Below are positions 24,996 through 33,557 of a stretch of DNA of 48,147 nucleotides, in pieces. The DNA lies in the NCBI GenBank assembly GCA_019244045.1, contig JAFATF010000670.1:1-48147 (forward strand), read 5' to 3'. The position numbers were made by a program, and so were the translations under genes. Numbering within the stretch: position 1 is the stretch's first letter; each line of letters begins with the position of its first letter. The DNA comes from Acidobacteriota bacterium (GTDB lineage: Bacteria > Acidobacteriota > Terriglobia > Terriglobales > Acidobacteriaceae). Below the pieces are notes generated by a model, which worked only from the letters and a program-made list of their open reading frames with translations, was not told the DNA's origin and did not search any database.

Positions 24996-25916
24996 ATGAG
25001 CCGTATATTTGAGGCCCTTCAGCAGTCCGAATTCGAACGGGGCATAAGCGAGCCCTTCCTGGCGGTCACCGACCTACTACGTGCTGCTGAGATCAACCGG
25101 ACGGAAGCGGCCGAGGAACGCTGGCCAGAACTTGAGCCGTGCAGAAATCAGGAAAGTGAGCACGCCAGACCTGAGCACGGGGAAAAAATCCTTCGTTCCG
25201 CGGTCGGGTCCGATAGCCGCCTAGTCTCAATAACGGACGCCTGGAGCCTACCGGCGGAAAAGTTCCGCCTGCTGGCCCTCCGACTCCGCCAATTGCGCCA
25301 TAAACGGCCAATTACGACGGTTCTTATTACAAGTACATTGCCACAGGAGGGAAAGAGTTTTGTCGCCTCCAATCTTGCCGTGATTATGAGCCGCAAGAGA
25401 GATCAAAAGATCCTGCTGATCGATGGTGATTTACGCCGGCCCTCTCTCGCCAAAAATTTCGGTCTCGGGCAGCTCTTCGGCCTGAGTGAATGTTTAAAGA
25501 ACGGCACGCCTATCCGCGACAGCATTTATTTGCTTGAAGATCTAGGTTTCTGGTTCTTGCCTGCAGGCATAGATTCAGAGCACTCGCTGGAATTGATGCA
25601 ATCCGGCGGATTATCAGAAAAGCTGAAACAGCTAAGCAGTTCTTTCGACTGGATCATCATTGATTCTCCGCCGCTTGTGCCCCTGGCCGATACCCCGTTG
25701 TGGTCGAAGCTAGCAGACGGCACCCTGCTTGTGACACGCCAAGGAAAAACGGAGAAACGGATCCTGCAGTGCGGCCTAGAGTTGCTTGATAAATCCACTC
25801 TTATGGGTGTAGTTCTCAATAGCAGTCGCAGCGCCGACCGCCCAGCCTATTATGAGCGCTATGGTTACGGGTCACCGGGGGTGGAACAAGGTGGCGCAGT
25901 AACCTCCGTCGAATGA
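24996..25916 (+). CDS. CpsD/CapB-type tyrosine autokinase (BY-kinase)
   Basis: 306 aa. A variable N-terminal region (1-80) begins MSRIFEALQQSEFER, a motif seen in stand-alone BY-kinases of EPS loci. The kinase domain has Walker A STLPQEGKS (113-121), Walker A' ILLIDGDLRRP (139-149) and Walker B WIIIDSPP (about 221-228). A short Tyr cluster near the C-terminus (AYYERYGYG) is the likely autophosphorylation site. Known: these cytoplasmic kinases partner with a separate Wzz-type activator, here the protein encoded two genes upstream, and cycle phosphorylation to control polymer length and export. Confidence 0.93.
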   Translation: MSRIFEALQQSEFERGISEPFLAVTDLLRAAEINRTEAAEERWPELEPCRNQESEHARPEHGEKILRSAVGSDSRLVSITDAWSLPAEKFRLLALRLRQLRHKRPITTVLITSTLPQEGKSFVASNLAVIMSRKRDQKILLIDGDLRRPSLAKNFGLGQLFGLSECLKNGTPIRDSIYLLEDLGFWFLPAGIDSEHSLELMQSGGLSEKLKQLSSSFDWIIIDSPPLVPLADTPLWSKLADGTLLVTRQGKTEKRILQCGLELLDKSTLMGVVLNSSRSADRPAYYERYGYGSPGVEQGGAVTSVE

Positions 25917-25986
25917 ATTAAGTCCCCACCTGTTAGCAGCCCGGTTCTTTGGCTGTGTTCTCCAGACCATGCCGAGGAGATAAGTC

Positions 25987-27132
25987 GTGAGCATTCGCCA
26001 GTCGAGCCGTAGTAGCACTACCCTACCGTTCGCCCAACCATTCCACTTCGTCGAACGCCATATGTTGGATGAAGGTACCTTTCAACGCATGATATACATG
26101 GAACGAAAGCGTAGCGAGAGATCTCGCAAGCCGCTCCTGCTGATGATGCTTGATGTCGGGAAAGCTTGTTCCAGTAATGGTCATAGCTTGCCGGCTATTG
26201 TCTCCATCCTTTCTGCGCGCACGCGAGAAACCGACCTTACAGGCTGGTACAAGAACGGATCCGTTGCCGCCGTTATGTTTACGGAAATCAATCTGCAAGA
26301 CAAAGACCGTGTTCTTTCGACCATTCTCCACCGGGTCAGCGACGCCCTGCGCGAACAGCTGAGCATGGAGCAGTTCAGCCAGATTCAGGTGACCTTCCAC
26401 GTCTTCCCAGAGACTTGGAACAACGAGTCAGCACCAAGTCGCACAAATCCTACCTTTTATCCTGATCTGGAAAGTCAGGCCCGATCGAGACGATCCCTGT
26501 TGCTTATGAAGAGGCTCATGGATGTGGTCGGCAGCGTTCTAGCCCTGGTGGCCCTGGCTCCGGTTTTTCTCGCTATTGCCTCCGTCATCCGGCTCTCGTC
26601 GGCCGGGCCAATATTGTTCCGACAACGACGCATCGGGCATCACGGTGTTCCGTTTGATCTGCTGAAGTTCCGGACTATGTATGTGAATAGCGATTCGAGC
26701 ATTCACCGTGAGTACGTAAAGAAGTTGGTGGCCGGAAGAGCGGAAAAGCAAGTTACTAATGGCAATGGTAAACAGGACGGCGTTTACAAACTGACTTCCG
26801 ATCCTCGCATCACGCCGGTAGGGGCGTTCTTGCGGCGCTCGAGTTTGGACGAGTTGCCACAGTTCATCAATGTACTGAAAGGCGAAATGTCGCTGGTTGG
26901 GCCGCGGCCTCCGCTGCACTACGAGGTTGAAGATTATGCCCTTTGGCACCGTCGGCGCTTGCTCGAAGCCAAGCCGGGTATTACCGGATTATGGCAAGTG
27001 AACGGCCGGAATCGGATCACGTTCGATGACATGGTCCGGCTCGATCTGAGGTATGCCAAGACATGGTCGCCTTGGCTTGATCTCAAGATCCTGCTCCGTA
27101 CACCACTGGCCGTAATCGAAGGGGCACACTGA
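25987..27132 (+). CDS. Undecaprenyl-phosphate sugar-1-phosphate transferase with a degenerate GGDEF-like N-terminal domain
   Basis: 381 aa from GTG 25987, preceded by GAGGAGAT. The C-terminal part (about 168-381) is a bacterial sugar transferase: one TM helix (178-200, DVVGSVLALVALAPVFLAI), FRQRRIGHHG, LLKFRTMY, TSDPRITPVGAFLRRSSLDE, MSLVGPRPP and GLWQVNGRN. It lacks the extra four TM helices of WcaJ/WbaP. Instead, residues about 30-140 look like a GGDEF fold (RMIYMERKRSERSRKPLLLM) with the signature loop replaced by GWYKNG (86-91), so cyclase activity is not expected. It likely starts repeat-unit synthesis by loading the first sugar phosphate on the lipid carrier. Confidence 0.92.
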   Translation: MSIRQSSRSSTTLPFAQPFHFVERHMLDEGTFQRMIYMERKRSERSRKPLLLMMLDVGKACSSNGHSLPAIVSILSARTRETDLTGWYKNGSVAAVMFTEINLQDKDRVLSTILHRVSDALREQLSMEQFSQIQVTFHVFPETWNNESAPSRTNPTFYPDLESQARSRRSLLLMKRLMDVVGSVLALVALAPVFLAIASVIRLSSAGPILFRQRRIGHHGVPFDLLKFRTMYVNSDSSIHREYVKKLVAGRAEKQVTNGNGKQDGVYKLTSDPRITPVGAFLRRSSLDELPQFINVLKGEMSLVGPRPPLHYEVEDYALWHRRRLLEAKPGITGLWQVNGRNRITFDDMVRLDLRYAKTWSPWLDLKILLRTPLAVIEGAH

Positions 27133-27153
27133 AGTAAAAGGAGCTGAGAAGTT

Positions 27154-28233
27154 ATGTCCGCGAATCCAACTACCGTCACAAAGCCACTTGAATCTGTGCA
27201 GCTGTATCCGGCAGTCAGAAAGGGTTTTGGAGCGATCAGGTTTGGTGTCATTGGGTATGGCTACTGGGGGCCCAACGTGGTGCGGAATTTGCATAGCATC
27301 GCGGACGCCGAAGTTGTTTCCGTTTGCGATAAAAGTTCCAGCTCCCGCAAACGGGCTCACAAGAGTCACCCTAGTATTTACGTCAGTGCCGATGCCCAAG
27401 AAGTCATCACGTCTCCCGAAATCGACGCGGTTGCCATTATCACTCCCGTGTGGACGCACTTTGAATTGGCCAAAGCCGCTCTTGAGAACGGGAAGCATAT
27501 TTTTGTCGAGAAGCCATTTACGAGCAATGTTGCTCAGGCAGAAGAACTGATCGAGTTGGCGAAGCGAAGAAATCTGAAGATTATGGTCGATTATACCTTT
27601 TTGTTTACAGGGGCAGTAAAGAAGATCAAACAGTTGTTAGGTGAAGATCATCTGGGGAAGCTCTATTACTATGACTCCACGCGGGTCAATTTGGGTTTGT
27701 TTCAGCATGACATCAATGTGATATGGGATCTTGCCCCGCATGATCTCTCGATTATGGACTACCTGATTGGAAGCAACCCCGAGGGCCTGGTGGCAACCGG
27801 GCAGCGCCACTTGAATGGGTTTGAGGACGTTGCCTTCATCACCTTGTACTTTCCCGAAAACATCATTGCTCATGTGAATGTGAACTGGCTTTCCCCCGTC
27901 AAGGTCAGAACCACCTTGATTGGTGGCGAGAAGCGAATGCTGGTCTGGAATGATCTCGAAGCCGACGAAAAAGTGAAGATCTACGACCGCGGCGTCGATA
28001 TCACAAACCGCGAAGGTGTGTACGAATTACTTGTAAATTACCGCTCCGGAGACATGTGGGCGCCCCAGCTTGAGCAGGTCGAGGCCCTGCGCCAGGAGTT
28101 GACGTATTTTGTCGATTGCATGATTAACGACCGTGACCCCATCAACGACGGTGCAGCGGGGCTTCGCGTCGTCAAAATCCTCGAAGGTGCCAATAAATCC
28201 CTCAAGAAACGGGGCGCTTTGGTTTATCTCTGA
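27154..28233 (+). CDS. Gfo/Idh/MocA-family nucleotide-sugar dehydrogenase
   Basis: 359 aa, ATG after AAAAGGAG. Rossmann fold with FGVIGYGYWGPNVVRNL (about 30-46) and the family motif VEKPF near 118. The second domain has VDYTFLFTGAVKKIKQL and STRVNLGLFQHDINVIWDLA, with PHDLSIMDYL. These are hallmark strings of the oxidoreductases that occur with a hexapeptide acetyltransferase and a DegT aminotransferase in polysaccharide loci, like the WbpB/WbpD/WbpE trio for 3-amino-sugar synthesis. Both partners are encoded 3 kb downstream. Likely oxidises a UDP- or dTDP-sugar at C3; the exact sugar is not determinable. Confidence 0.9.
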   Translation: MSANPTTVTKPLESVQLYPAVRKGFGAIRFGVIGYGYWGPNVVRNLHSIADAEVVSVCDKSSSSRKRAHKSHPSIYVSADAQEVITSPEIDAVAIITPVWTHFELAKAALENGKHIFVEKPFTSNVAQAEELIELAKRRNLKIMVDYTFLFTGAVKKIKQLLGEDHLGKLYYYDSTRVNLGLFQHDINVIWDLAPHDLSIMDYLIGSNPEGLVATGQRHLNGFEDVAFITLYFPENIIAHVNVNWLSPVKVRTTLIGGEKRMLVWNDLEADEKVKIYDRGVDITNREGVYELLVNYRSGDMWAPQLEQVEALRQELTYFVDCMINDRDPINDGAAGLRVVKILEGANKSLKKRGALVYL

Positions 28234-28281
28234 GCGCTGCCGGTGCACCGAATGGCTGGAATCACCGCATATTAGAATCGC

Positions 28282-29553
28282 ATGCCTTCTGTACGGGAAT
28301 GCAAAATCGGACTTCTGGGTTGCGGGACGGTTGGCCAAGGGGTTGTCGAGCTGATCAACCGTAATCGCTCGGCCATCCGGGAACGATCCGGAGTCGACCT
28401 GAGCCTCACGCGAATTCTGGTGCGCGACATGAGCAAACCTCGCTCAGGAGTCGAGTCGAGACTGCTGACTAACGAGCCGGAACAGGTCATCAGGAACGGC
28501 TGCGATGTTATTGTCGAGCTAGTGGGCGGCCTGGAACCGGCCAGAAGTTTTATTGAGCGGGCGTTGAACAATCGCAAGCCGGTCGTTACTGCGAATAAGG
28601 CTTTGCTCGCCCTGGATGGCCTGGGACTTCTCAATCGAGCTGCGGCCAACCGCGTTCCGTTTGGATTCGAAGCCAGCGTGTGCGCCGGGATTCCAATTGT
28701 TCGCGCCTTGCAACGTGGTTTGGTCGGCAACACCATTCAAAGCATCACCGGAATTCTGAACGGCACCAGCAATTACATTCTCACTCGAATGGATGAGTCA
28801 CATCTCGAGTTTGACGAAGCCCTGCGCGAGGCGCAGGCGAAAGGCTTTGCCGAGGCGGACCCGGCGCTGGATATCGAAGGTCACGATGCCGCTCAAAAGC
28901 TGAAAATCCTATCGGAGTTGGCCTTTGCTGGAAGCCTGCCTCCCAATGGGGTGCGAGTGCAAGGGATTCAGGATATAGCGCAGAGCGACGTCGAAGCGGC
29001 TCGTAAACTTGGCTCCGTGATTAGGCTAGTGGCCGCCGCGGAAGCGCAAAACGGTGGTATTTCTCTGCGAGTGCAGCCTCTATTGTTGCCGCGGGCGCAC
29101 CCACTGGCAAGCGTCCGCAACGAAAACAATGCCGTATTGGTCAAAGGCGACGCTGTCGGGGAAATGTTGTTCCAAGGCAAAGGTGCGGGCTCGTTGCCAA
29201 GCGCTAGCGCGGTTCTGTCCGACATCGTCGAGATTGCGAGCAACCGACGAGCAGTCCCCCGCACTTTGCGACGGGCCCTGAGTACGACTGAAATCGACCT
29301 AGAGTACGCCCGCTACGTAAGATTCCCCGTACCGGAACCAAGCGCCATCGGAACGATTACCACGACTTTGGCCAAGTACGGAATCGCCGTGGCGAGAGCG
29401 GCCGCTACTTGGGCGAGAAGACCGGGGGAGCGGCACGAAGTGAAGCTGATGACACTGCCTTGCAAAGAAGCCCGACTTAAGCTTGCTCTACGAGAAATCG
29501 TTGCCTCGGGAACGCCGAATGGTAACTACTTAGCTGTCCCTCTCGTTGCCTAG
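28282..29553 (+). CDS. hom: Homoserine dehydrogenase
   Basis: 423 aa. NAD(P)-binding motif GLLGCGTVGQGVVELI (about 10-25), then VVTANKALLA, the family signature ILNGTSNYILTRM (about 157-169) and AQAKGFAEADPALDIEGHDA with its catalytic Lys and Asp. A C-terminal ACT-like segment (FPVPEPSAIGTITTTLAKYG and on) would allow threonine feedback. Length is typical of the monofunctional enzyme. Known reaction: aspartate semialdehyde to homoserine. No thrB, thrC or asd gene is adjacent; it lies inside a sugar-modification block, 48 bases after the dehydrogenase gene and before an ATP-grasp gene. It may be a housekeeping gene or may supply homoserine for decoration. Confidence 0.93.
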   Translation: MPSVRECKIGLLGCGTVGQGVVELINRNRSAIRERSGVDLSLTRILVRDMSKPRSGVESRLLTNEPEQVIRNGCDVIVELVGGLEPARSFIERALNNRKPVVTANKALLALDGLGLLNRAAANRVPFGFEASVCAGIPIVRALQRGLVGNTIQSITGILNGTSNYILTRMDESHLEFDEALREAQAKGFAEADPALDIEGHDAAQKLKILSELAFAGSLPPNGVRVQGIQDIAQSDVEAARKLGSVIRLVAAAEAQNGGISLRVQPLLLPRAHPLASVRNENNAVLVKGDAVGEMLFQGKGAGSLPSASAVLSDIVEIASNRRAVPRTLRRALSTTEIDLEYARYVRFPVPEPSAIGTITTTLAKYGIAVARAAATWARRPGERHEVKLMTLPCKEARLKLALREIVASGTPNGNYLAVPLVA

Positions 29554-29608
29554 CCGCCCATCATGTTAGTTTCGTGAATCCGAGCTATCTTTCTGTTCCA
29601 CAGAGCTC

Positions 29609-30904
29609 ATGAAACCGAAAATTTTGCTGGTGGCAACATCGCGCTGGATTCCGACCGCGAGGTTGGCTATGGTGCTGGTCCAGACTGGCTTCGAGGTAGA
29701 AGCCGTAACTCCACGGCGCCATCCGCTCGAAAAAACCGGGGTGGTGCGGCGGACGCGACGTTACCGGGGCCTAATAGCACCCAGCTCGATCAAGAATGCC
29801 ATCGACGAAGCACGACCGGATCTCATTGTCCCGTGTGATGATACGGCAACCCAGCACTTACACCGCCTGTACGAGAACGAAAAAGGGCGGGGTCAGGGCA
29901 ATAATGCTTTATGCGAGCTGATTGAACGTTCTCTCGGTTGCCCGGAGAGCTTTCCGGTCCTCTATCAGAGAACTAGCTTCATGCAGCTGGCCAAGTTGGA
30001 CAGAATTCGGATTCCGGATACCAGGGTGGTCAAGAACCTCGCAAATGTTTCCGAGTGCATAGTGGATTTTGGACTGCCTATCGTTCTGAAGGTCGATGGC
30101 ACAACTGGAGGTGAGGGTGTTTGCGTCGCTGAAAACGCCCACGATGCCGAACGCGCTTTTCGCATCCTCGATCGTCCGCCACTTTTGACACGAGCGGCGA
30201 AAAGAGCGTTCGTCGATCAAGACACCACGCTGGTCTGGCCCGCGGTTCTGCGCAGGAAGTCAGTCGTGAATGCCCAGGCATTCATAAGTGGCCATGAAGC
30301 AACCAGTGTGGCCGCCTGCTGGAAAGGTGAAGTCCTAGCTGCTCTCCATTTTGAGGTGTTGAAGAAAAGAAGCTCCGCCGGGCCCGCGACCGTTCTCTGT
30401 TTGCTGGAGAATGGCGAGATGGCAGTGGCTGTAAGCAAGGTAGTTCGGCGGCTGAACCTCAGCGGCATCCACGGCTTCGATTTTATGCTGGAAAATGGAA
30501 CGGGCGCTGCGTACTTGATTGAGATCAATCCCCGCACTACGCAAGTTGCACATCTGACGCTCGGCCCAAGGCGCGATATTCCCGCGGCGCTGTTTGCCGT
30601 TCTATCCGGCAATTCGGTCCAGCCGGCGCCTAGGCTGACCGAAAAAAATACATTTGCGCTGTTTCCCCATGAATGGTTGCGGGACTGCCAAAGTGAGTTT
30701 CTGCGGTCCGCGTACCACGACGTCCCCTGGGAGGTGCCTGCCTTGGTAAGCGCCTGCCTGCGGGCACCGCGTGCGCAGCTTGGCTGGCGAGCCTACCAAC
30801 GATTCCTGCCACTCCACTTGCACACTAGTTCCCCCCGCGTCATCGCAGTTCAGGGTAAGCCCGCCACTGCCGTATCGCGTTCTGCGGCAGCAGATGCGGA
30901 CTGA
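29609..30904 (+). CDS. ATP-grasp ligase of unknown substrate
   Basis: 431 aa. N-terminal pre-ATP-grasp fold (KILLVATSRWIPTARLAMVL, then DLIVPCDDTATQHL). The ATP-grasp core has PIVLKVDGTTGGEGVCVA (about 152-169), AFISGHEATSVAACW, and the metal-binding stretch GFDFMLENGTGAAYLIEINP with RTTQVAHL. The C-terminal about 90 residues are unassigned. The family forms amide or thioester bonds between a carboxylate and an amine through an acyl phosphate. It resembles carbamoyl-phosphate-synthase-like ligases seen in surface-polysaccharide loci. The neighbouring homoserine dehydrogenase and amino-sugar genes suggest amino-acyl decoration, but this is inference. Confidence 0.85.
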   Translation: MKPKILLVATSRWIPTARLAMVLVQTGFEVEAVTPRRHPLEKTGVVRRTRRYRGLIAPSSIKNAIDEARPDLIVPCDDTATQHLHRLYENEKGRGQGNNALCELIERSLGCPESFPVLYQRTSFMQLAKLDRIRIPDTRVVKNLANVSECIVDFGLPIVLKVDGTTGGEGVCVAENAHDAERAFRILDRPPLLTRAAKRAFVDQDTTLVWPAVLRRKSVVNAQAFISGHEATSVAACWKGEVLAALHFEVLKKRSSAGPATVLCLLENGEMAVAVSKVVRRLNLSGIHGFDFMLENGTGAAYLIEINPRTTQVAHLTLGPRRDIPAALFAVLSGNSVQPAPRLTEKNTFALFPHEWLRDCQSEFLRSAYHDVPWEVPALVSACLRAPRAQLGWRAYQRFLPLHLHTSSPRVIAVQGKPATAVSRSAAADAD

Positions 30905-30954
30905 GAAGCCTCTCCCCGACCTGCAATTCTGCCTCGAAAGGATTCACCCTTGCT

Positions 30955-31452
30955 ATGGATTCCTTCCTCTGCATCGCACCTGATGTGAAGCTGGGACGCG
31001 ATGTGAAGCTATCTAAGTTTATCAACCTGTACGGCTGCGAAATCGGTGACCAATCGAAGATCGGCGCTTTTGTAGAAATTCAGAAGAATGTCAAGATTGG
31101 AAAACGTTGCAAAATCTCGAGTCACACCTTTATCTGTGAGGGGGTGACCATCGAAGACAATGTGTTCATCGGCCACGGTGTGACATTCACTAACGACAGC
31201 TACCCCCGTGCGACCACCCCTGAAGGACATCTGCAAAGGGAAGCCGACTGGGCAGTTGAGCCAACCCTGGTCAAGAGCGGAGCTTCCATTGGTTCGGGAA
31301 CCACCGTGCTCTCTAATATCACGGTCGGCGAGAACGCAATGATAGGCGCGGGCAGCGTGGTCACAAGAAACATTCCCGCTAACAGCATTGTGGCAGGGAA
31401 CCCTGCCAAGGTACTGCGTTACGTTGAGGCGATCGCGGGGCTATCGAAGTGA
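30955..31452 (+). CDS. Left-handed beta-helix (hexapeptide) acetyltransferase, WbpD-like
   Basis: 165 aa. Repeated hexapeptides form the helix: VKLGRDVKLSKFINLYGCEI, SKIGAFVEIQKNVKIG, HTFICEGVTIEDNVFIGHGV, then TFTNDSYPRATT, and the closing SIGSGTTVLSNITVGENAMI with NSIVAGNPAKVL. The string FICEGV...FIGHGV.FTNDSYPRA is characteristic of N-acetyltransferases that act on UDP/dTDP-amino sugars made by the oxidoreductase/aminotransferase pair. The stop overlaps the start of the aminotransferase gene by four bases, so translation is probably coupled. Acetyl-CoA is the likely donor. Confidence 0.9.
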   Translation: MDSFLCIAPDVKLGRDVKLSKFINLYGCEIGDQSKIGAFVEIQKNVKIGKRCKISSHTFICEGVTIEDNVFIGHGVTFTNDSYPRATTPEGHLQREADWAVEPTLVKSGASIGSGTTVLSNITVGENAMIGAGSVVTRNIPANSIVAGNPAKVLRYVEAIAGLSK

Positions 31453-32696
31453 GCATTTCTCATGGTTTGTCCACGATGGAAATTCCTTTTCTCGATTTGG
31501 TCACTCCTCACCTGCAACTAGAGGAGGAACTCACGGCAGTTTTTCGACAGGCTCTGCATACCGGCGGGTTCATTGGTGGGCGCGTGGTGGAGGAGTTCGA
31601 AACGGCATTCGCGTCTTTTTGCCTCAGCGGCTATGCAATTGGGGCCGCTAGCGGCACTGACGCGTTGCGCTTTGCGATCCTCGCTTCGGGAGTGAAGCCC
31701 GGCGATGTGGTGGTCACGGTGCCGCACAGCTTTATAGCCACAACGGAAGCCATCACGCAAGCCGGGGCATCCCCCGAGTTCGTGGACATCGACGATCGTA
31801 CCTACAACATGGACCCGGAGAAGCTGCGGGACTATTTAGAGACTGCCTGCAGGCGGAAAGCCTCGGGCCGCCTCCTCAGCAAGCGAAGTGGGCGTCCAGT
31901 CACGGCAATTGTTCCAGTTCACCTGTACGGACAGACCGCAGATATGGATCCTATCCTGGCGGTGGCGGAGCAGCATTGTTTAACGGTCATCGAAGATGCG
32001 TGCCAAGCGCATGGCGCTGAATATTTTTCGAAAAAGCATAACCAGTGGAGAAAAGCCGGAGCCATGGGGCGAGCGGCTGCCTTTAGCTTCTACCCTGGCA
32101 AAAACCTTGGTGCCTGCGGCGAAGCCGGAGCGGTCACGACCAACGACGCCGCCCTTGCCAGCAGACTGAAAATGCTGCGCGATCATGGCCAGGCCAGAAA
32201 GTATTATCACGAGATCGAGGGATACAACGGACGGCTTGACGCTATTCAGGCCGGCCTTTTGCACGCCAAACTCCGCTACTTGGAAAGGTGGAACACGGCG
32301 CGTCGGGAATGTGCCGCGCGATACAGAAGGCTGCTTTCTGCGGCCGATTGCGGAATTGATGCGGCCTACGAGCCCTCCTGGTCAAAACCGGTGTACCACC
32401 TCTATGTCGTTCGCACGCGGGAGCGGGATGAAATGATCGGTCACCTTCGGCGTGCCGGAATTGGGACCGGGGTTCACTATCCGATCCCCCTGCACTTGCA
32501 GAAGGCCTATGAAGGCTTGCACTATCGCAAAGGAGACTTTCCCGTGACGGAAGCCGCCTGTGCCGAGATTCTCTCCCTGCCCATGTTCCCTCAATTAACA
32601 GCCGAGCAACAGGTCCGAATCGTGGAAGAAATCAGCAAGGTTGCAGGCAGGTCAATTCCATCCAAGCCGGCCAGCGAGATGGTCGAACTTGGCTAA
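31449..32696 (+). CDS. DegT/DnrJ/EryC1 PLP-dependent sugar aminotransferase
   Basis: 415 aa from GTG 31449 within a GTGA overlap; an ATG at 31476 is an alternative. Typical motifs: IPFLDLVTPH at the N-terminus, AASGTDALRFAILA, VVVTVPHSFIATTEAI, EDACQAHGA, and the PLP Lys218 in SFYPGKNLGACGEAG. GYNGRLDAIQAGLL follows, and GVHYPIPLH is near the C-terminus. Transfers an amino group, usually from glutamate, to a keto-sugar nucleotide. With the Gfo/Idh/MocA dehydrogenase and the acetyltransferase it completes an amino-sugar module, probably giving a 3-acetamido sugar. Confidence 0.93.
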   Translation: MSISHGLSTMEIPFLDLVTPHLQLEEELTAVFRQALHTGGFIGGRVVEEFETAFASFCLSGYAIGAASGTDALRFAILASGVKPGDVVVTVPHSFIATTEAITQAGASPEFVDIDDRTYNMDPEKLRDYLETACRRKASGRLLSKRSGRPVTAIVPVHLYGQTADMDPILAVAEQHCLTVIEDACQAHGAEYFSKKHNQWRKAGAMGRAAAFSFYPGKNLGACGEAGAVTTNDAALASRLKMLRDHGQARKYYHEIEGYNGRLDAIQAGLLHAKLRYLERWNTARRECAARYRRLLSAADCGIDAAYEPSWSKPVYHLYVVRTRERDEMIGHLRRAGIGTGVHYPIPLHLQKAYEGLHYRKGDFPVTEAACAEILSLPMFPQLTAEQQVRIVEEISKVAGRSIPSKPASEMVELG

Positions 32697-32714
32697 ACTT
32701 GCTTAGCTGCCGTC

Positions 32715-33557
32715 ATGAACCTCCGTTTAGACAGACTGGCGACGTTACACCTCTTCAGCCCGCTCCAGCGTTACAGGGCGGCAAGCAGGCCATCGATTCC
32801 GATTTTGATGTATCACAGTGTTGCCGATGATGAGGAGACTGGAAAATACGCGTATTACCGGACCCTGACTACTCCGTCGGCTTTCTCCTGCCACATGAAG
32901 CAACTCTATGAAAATGGTTACGCCAGCGTTGGCCTGTCTCAGGCTGTAAGTTCGTTGCGGGAGCGCCTGCAACACCCTAAATCGGTCGTCATTACCTTCG
33001 ATGACGGCTATGCGGACTTCTACACCCATGCTTTTCCTGAATTGAATCACTACGGCTTTACTGCCACGATTTTCTTGCCCACCGCTTACATTGGAAGCGA
33101 TTCACGGCGCTTTAAGGGGAAGCAGTGTTTGACGTGGTCACAGATTCGTGAGCTGCGAAAATTGGGCGTTGCCTTTGGCTCTCATACGGTAACGCATCCC
33201 CAGCTTTGCACACTTAAGGCTAGCGCAGTGAAAGCCGAGATCATCGACTCAAAGAAGGTGATTGAGAACGAGACCGGAGAAAAGGTGGAATCCTTTTCCT
33301 ATCCTTTTGCTTTTCCTGAGCACCGGCCTTCGTTCCTAAGGGAATTGCGGGATGCCTTGGCCAGTGCAGGCTATCAACAAGGGGTGTCGACGCGTATCGG
33401 AGTTGCCCGACGACAAGCGGATTACTATTTTCTTCCCCGTCTTCCCATAAATTCGTTGGACGATAGCTCTTTCTTTGCAGCTAAATTGCTGGGTGGATAT
33501 GATTGGCTTCACCCTGTACAGCGCATATGGAAGCTGATCAGAAGCCATGCAGCCTAG
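32715..33557 (+). CDS. NodB-type polysaccharide deacetylase
   Basis: 280 aa. Homology-domain motifs: ILMYHSVAD (about 33-41), ITFDDGYADF (93-102) with the catalytic/metal Asp pair, SHTVTHPQL (about 156-164) with the metal His residues, and ESFSYPFAF. No signal peptide, so it probably works in the cytoplasm or at the inner face on lipid-linked intermediates. It likely removes N-acetyl groups from amino sugars, creating free amines. The end overlaps the next glycosyltransferase start by 11 bases. Confidence 0.9.
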   Translation: MNLRLDRLATLHLFSPLQRYRAASRPSIPILMYHSVADDEETGKYAYYRTLTTPSAFSCHMKQLYENGYASVGLSQAVSSLRERLQHPKSVVITFDDGYADFYTHAFPELNHYGFTATIFLPTAYIGSDSRRFKGKQCLTWSQIRELRKLGVAFGSHTVTHPQLCTLKASAVKAEIIDSKKVIENETGEKVESFSYPFAFPEHRPSFLRELRDALASAGYQQGVSTRIGVARRQADYYFLPRLPINSLDDSSFFAAKLLGGYDWLHPVQRIWKLIRSHAA

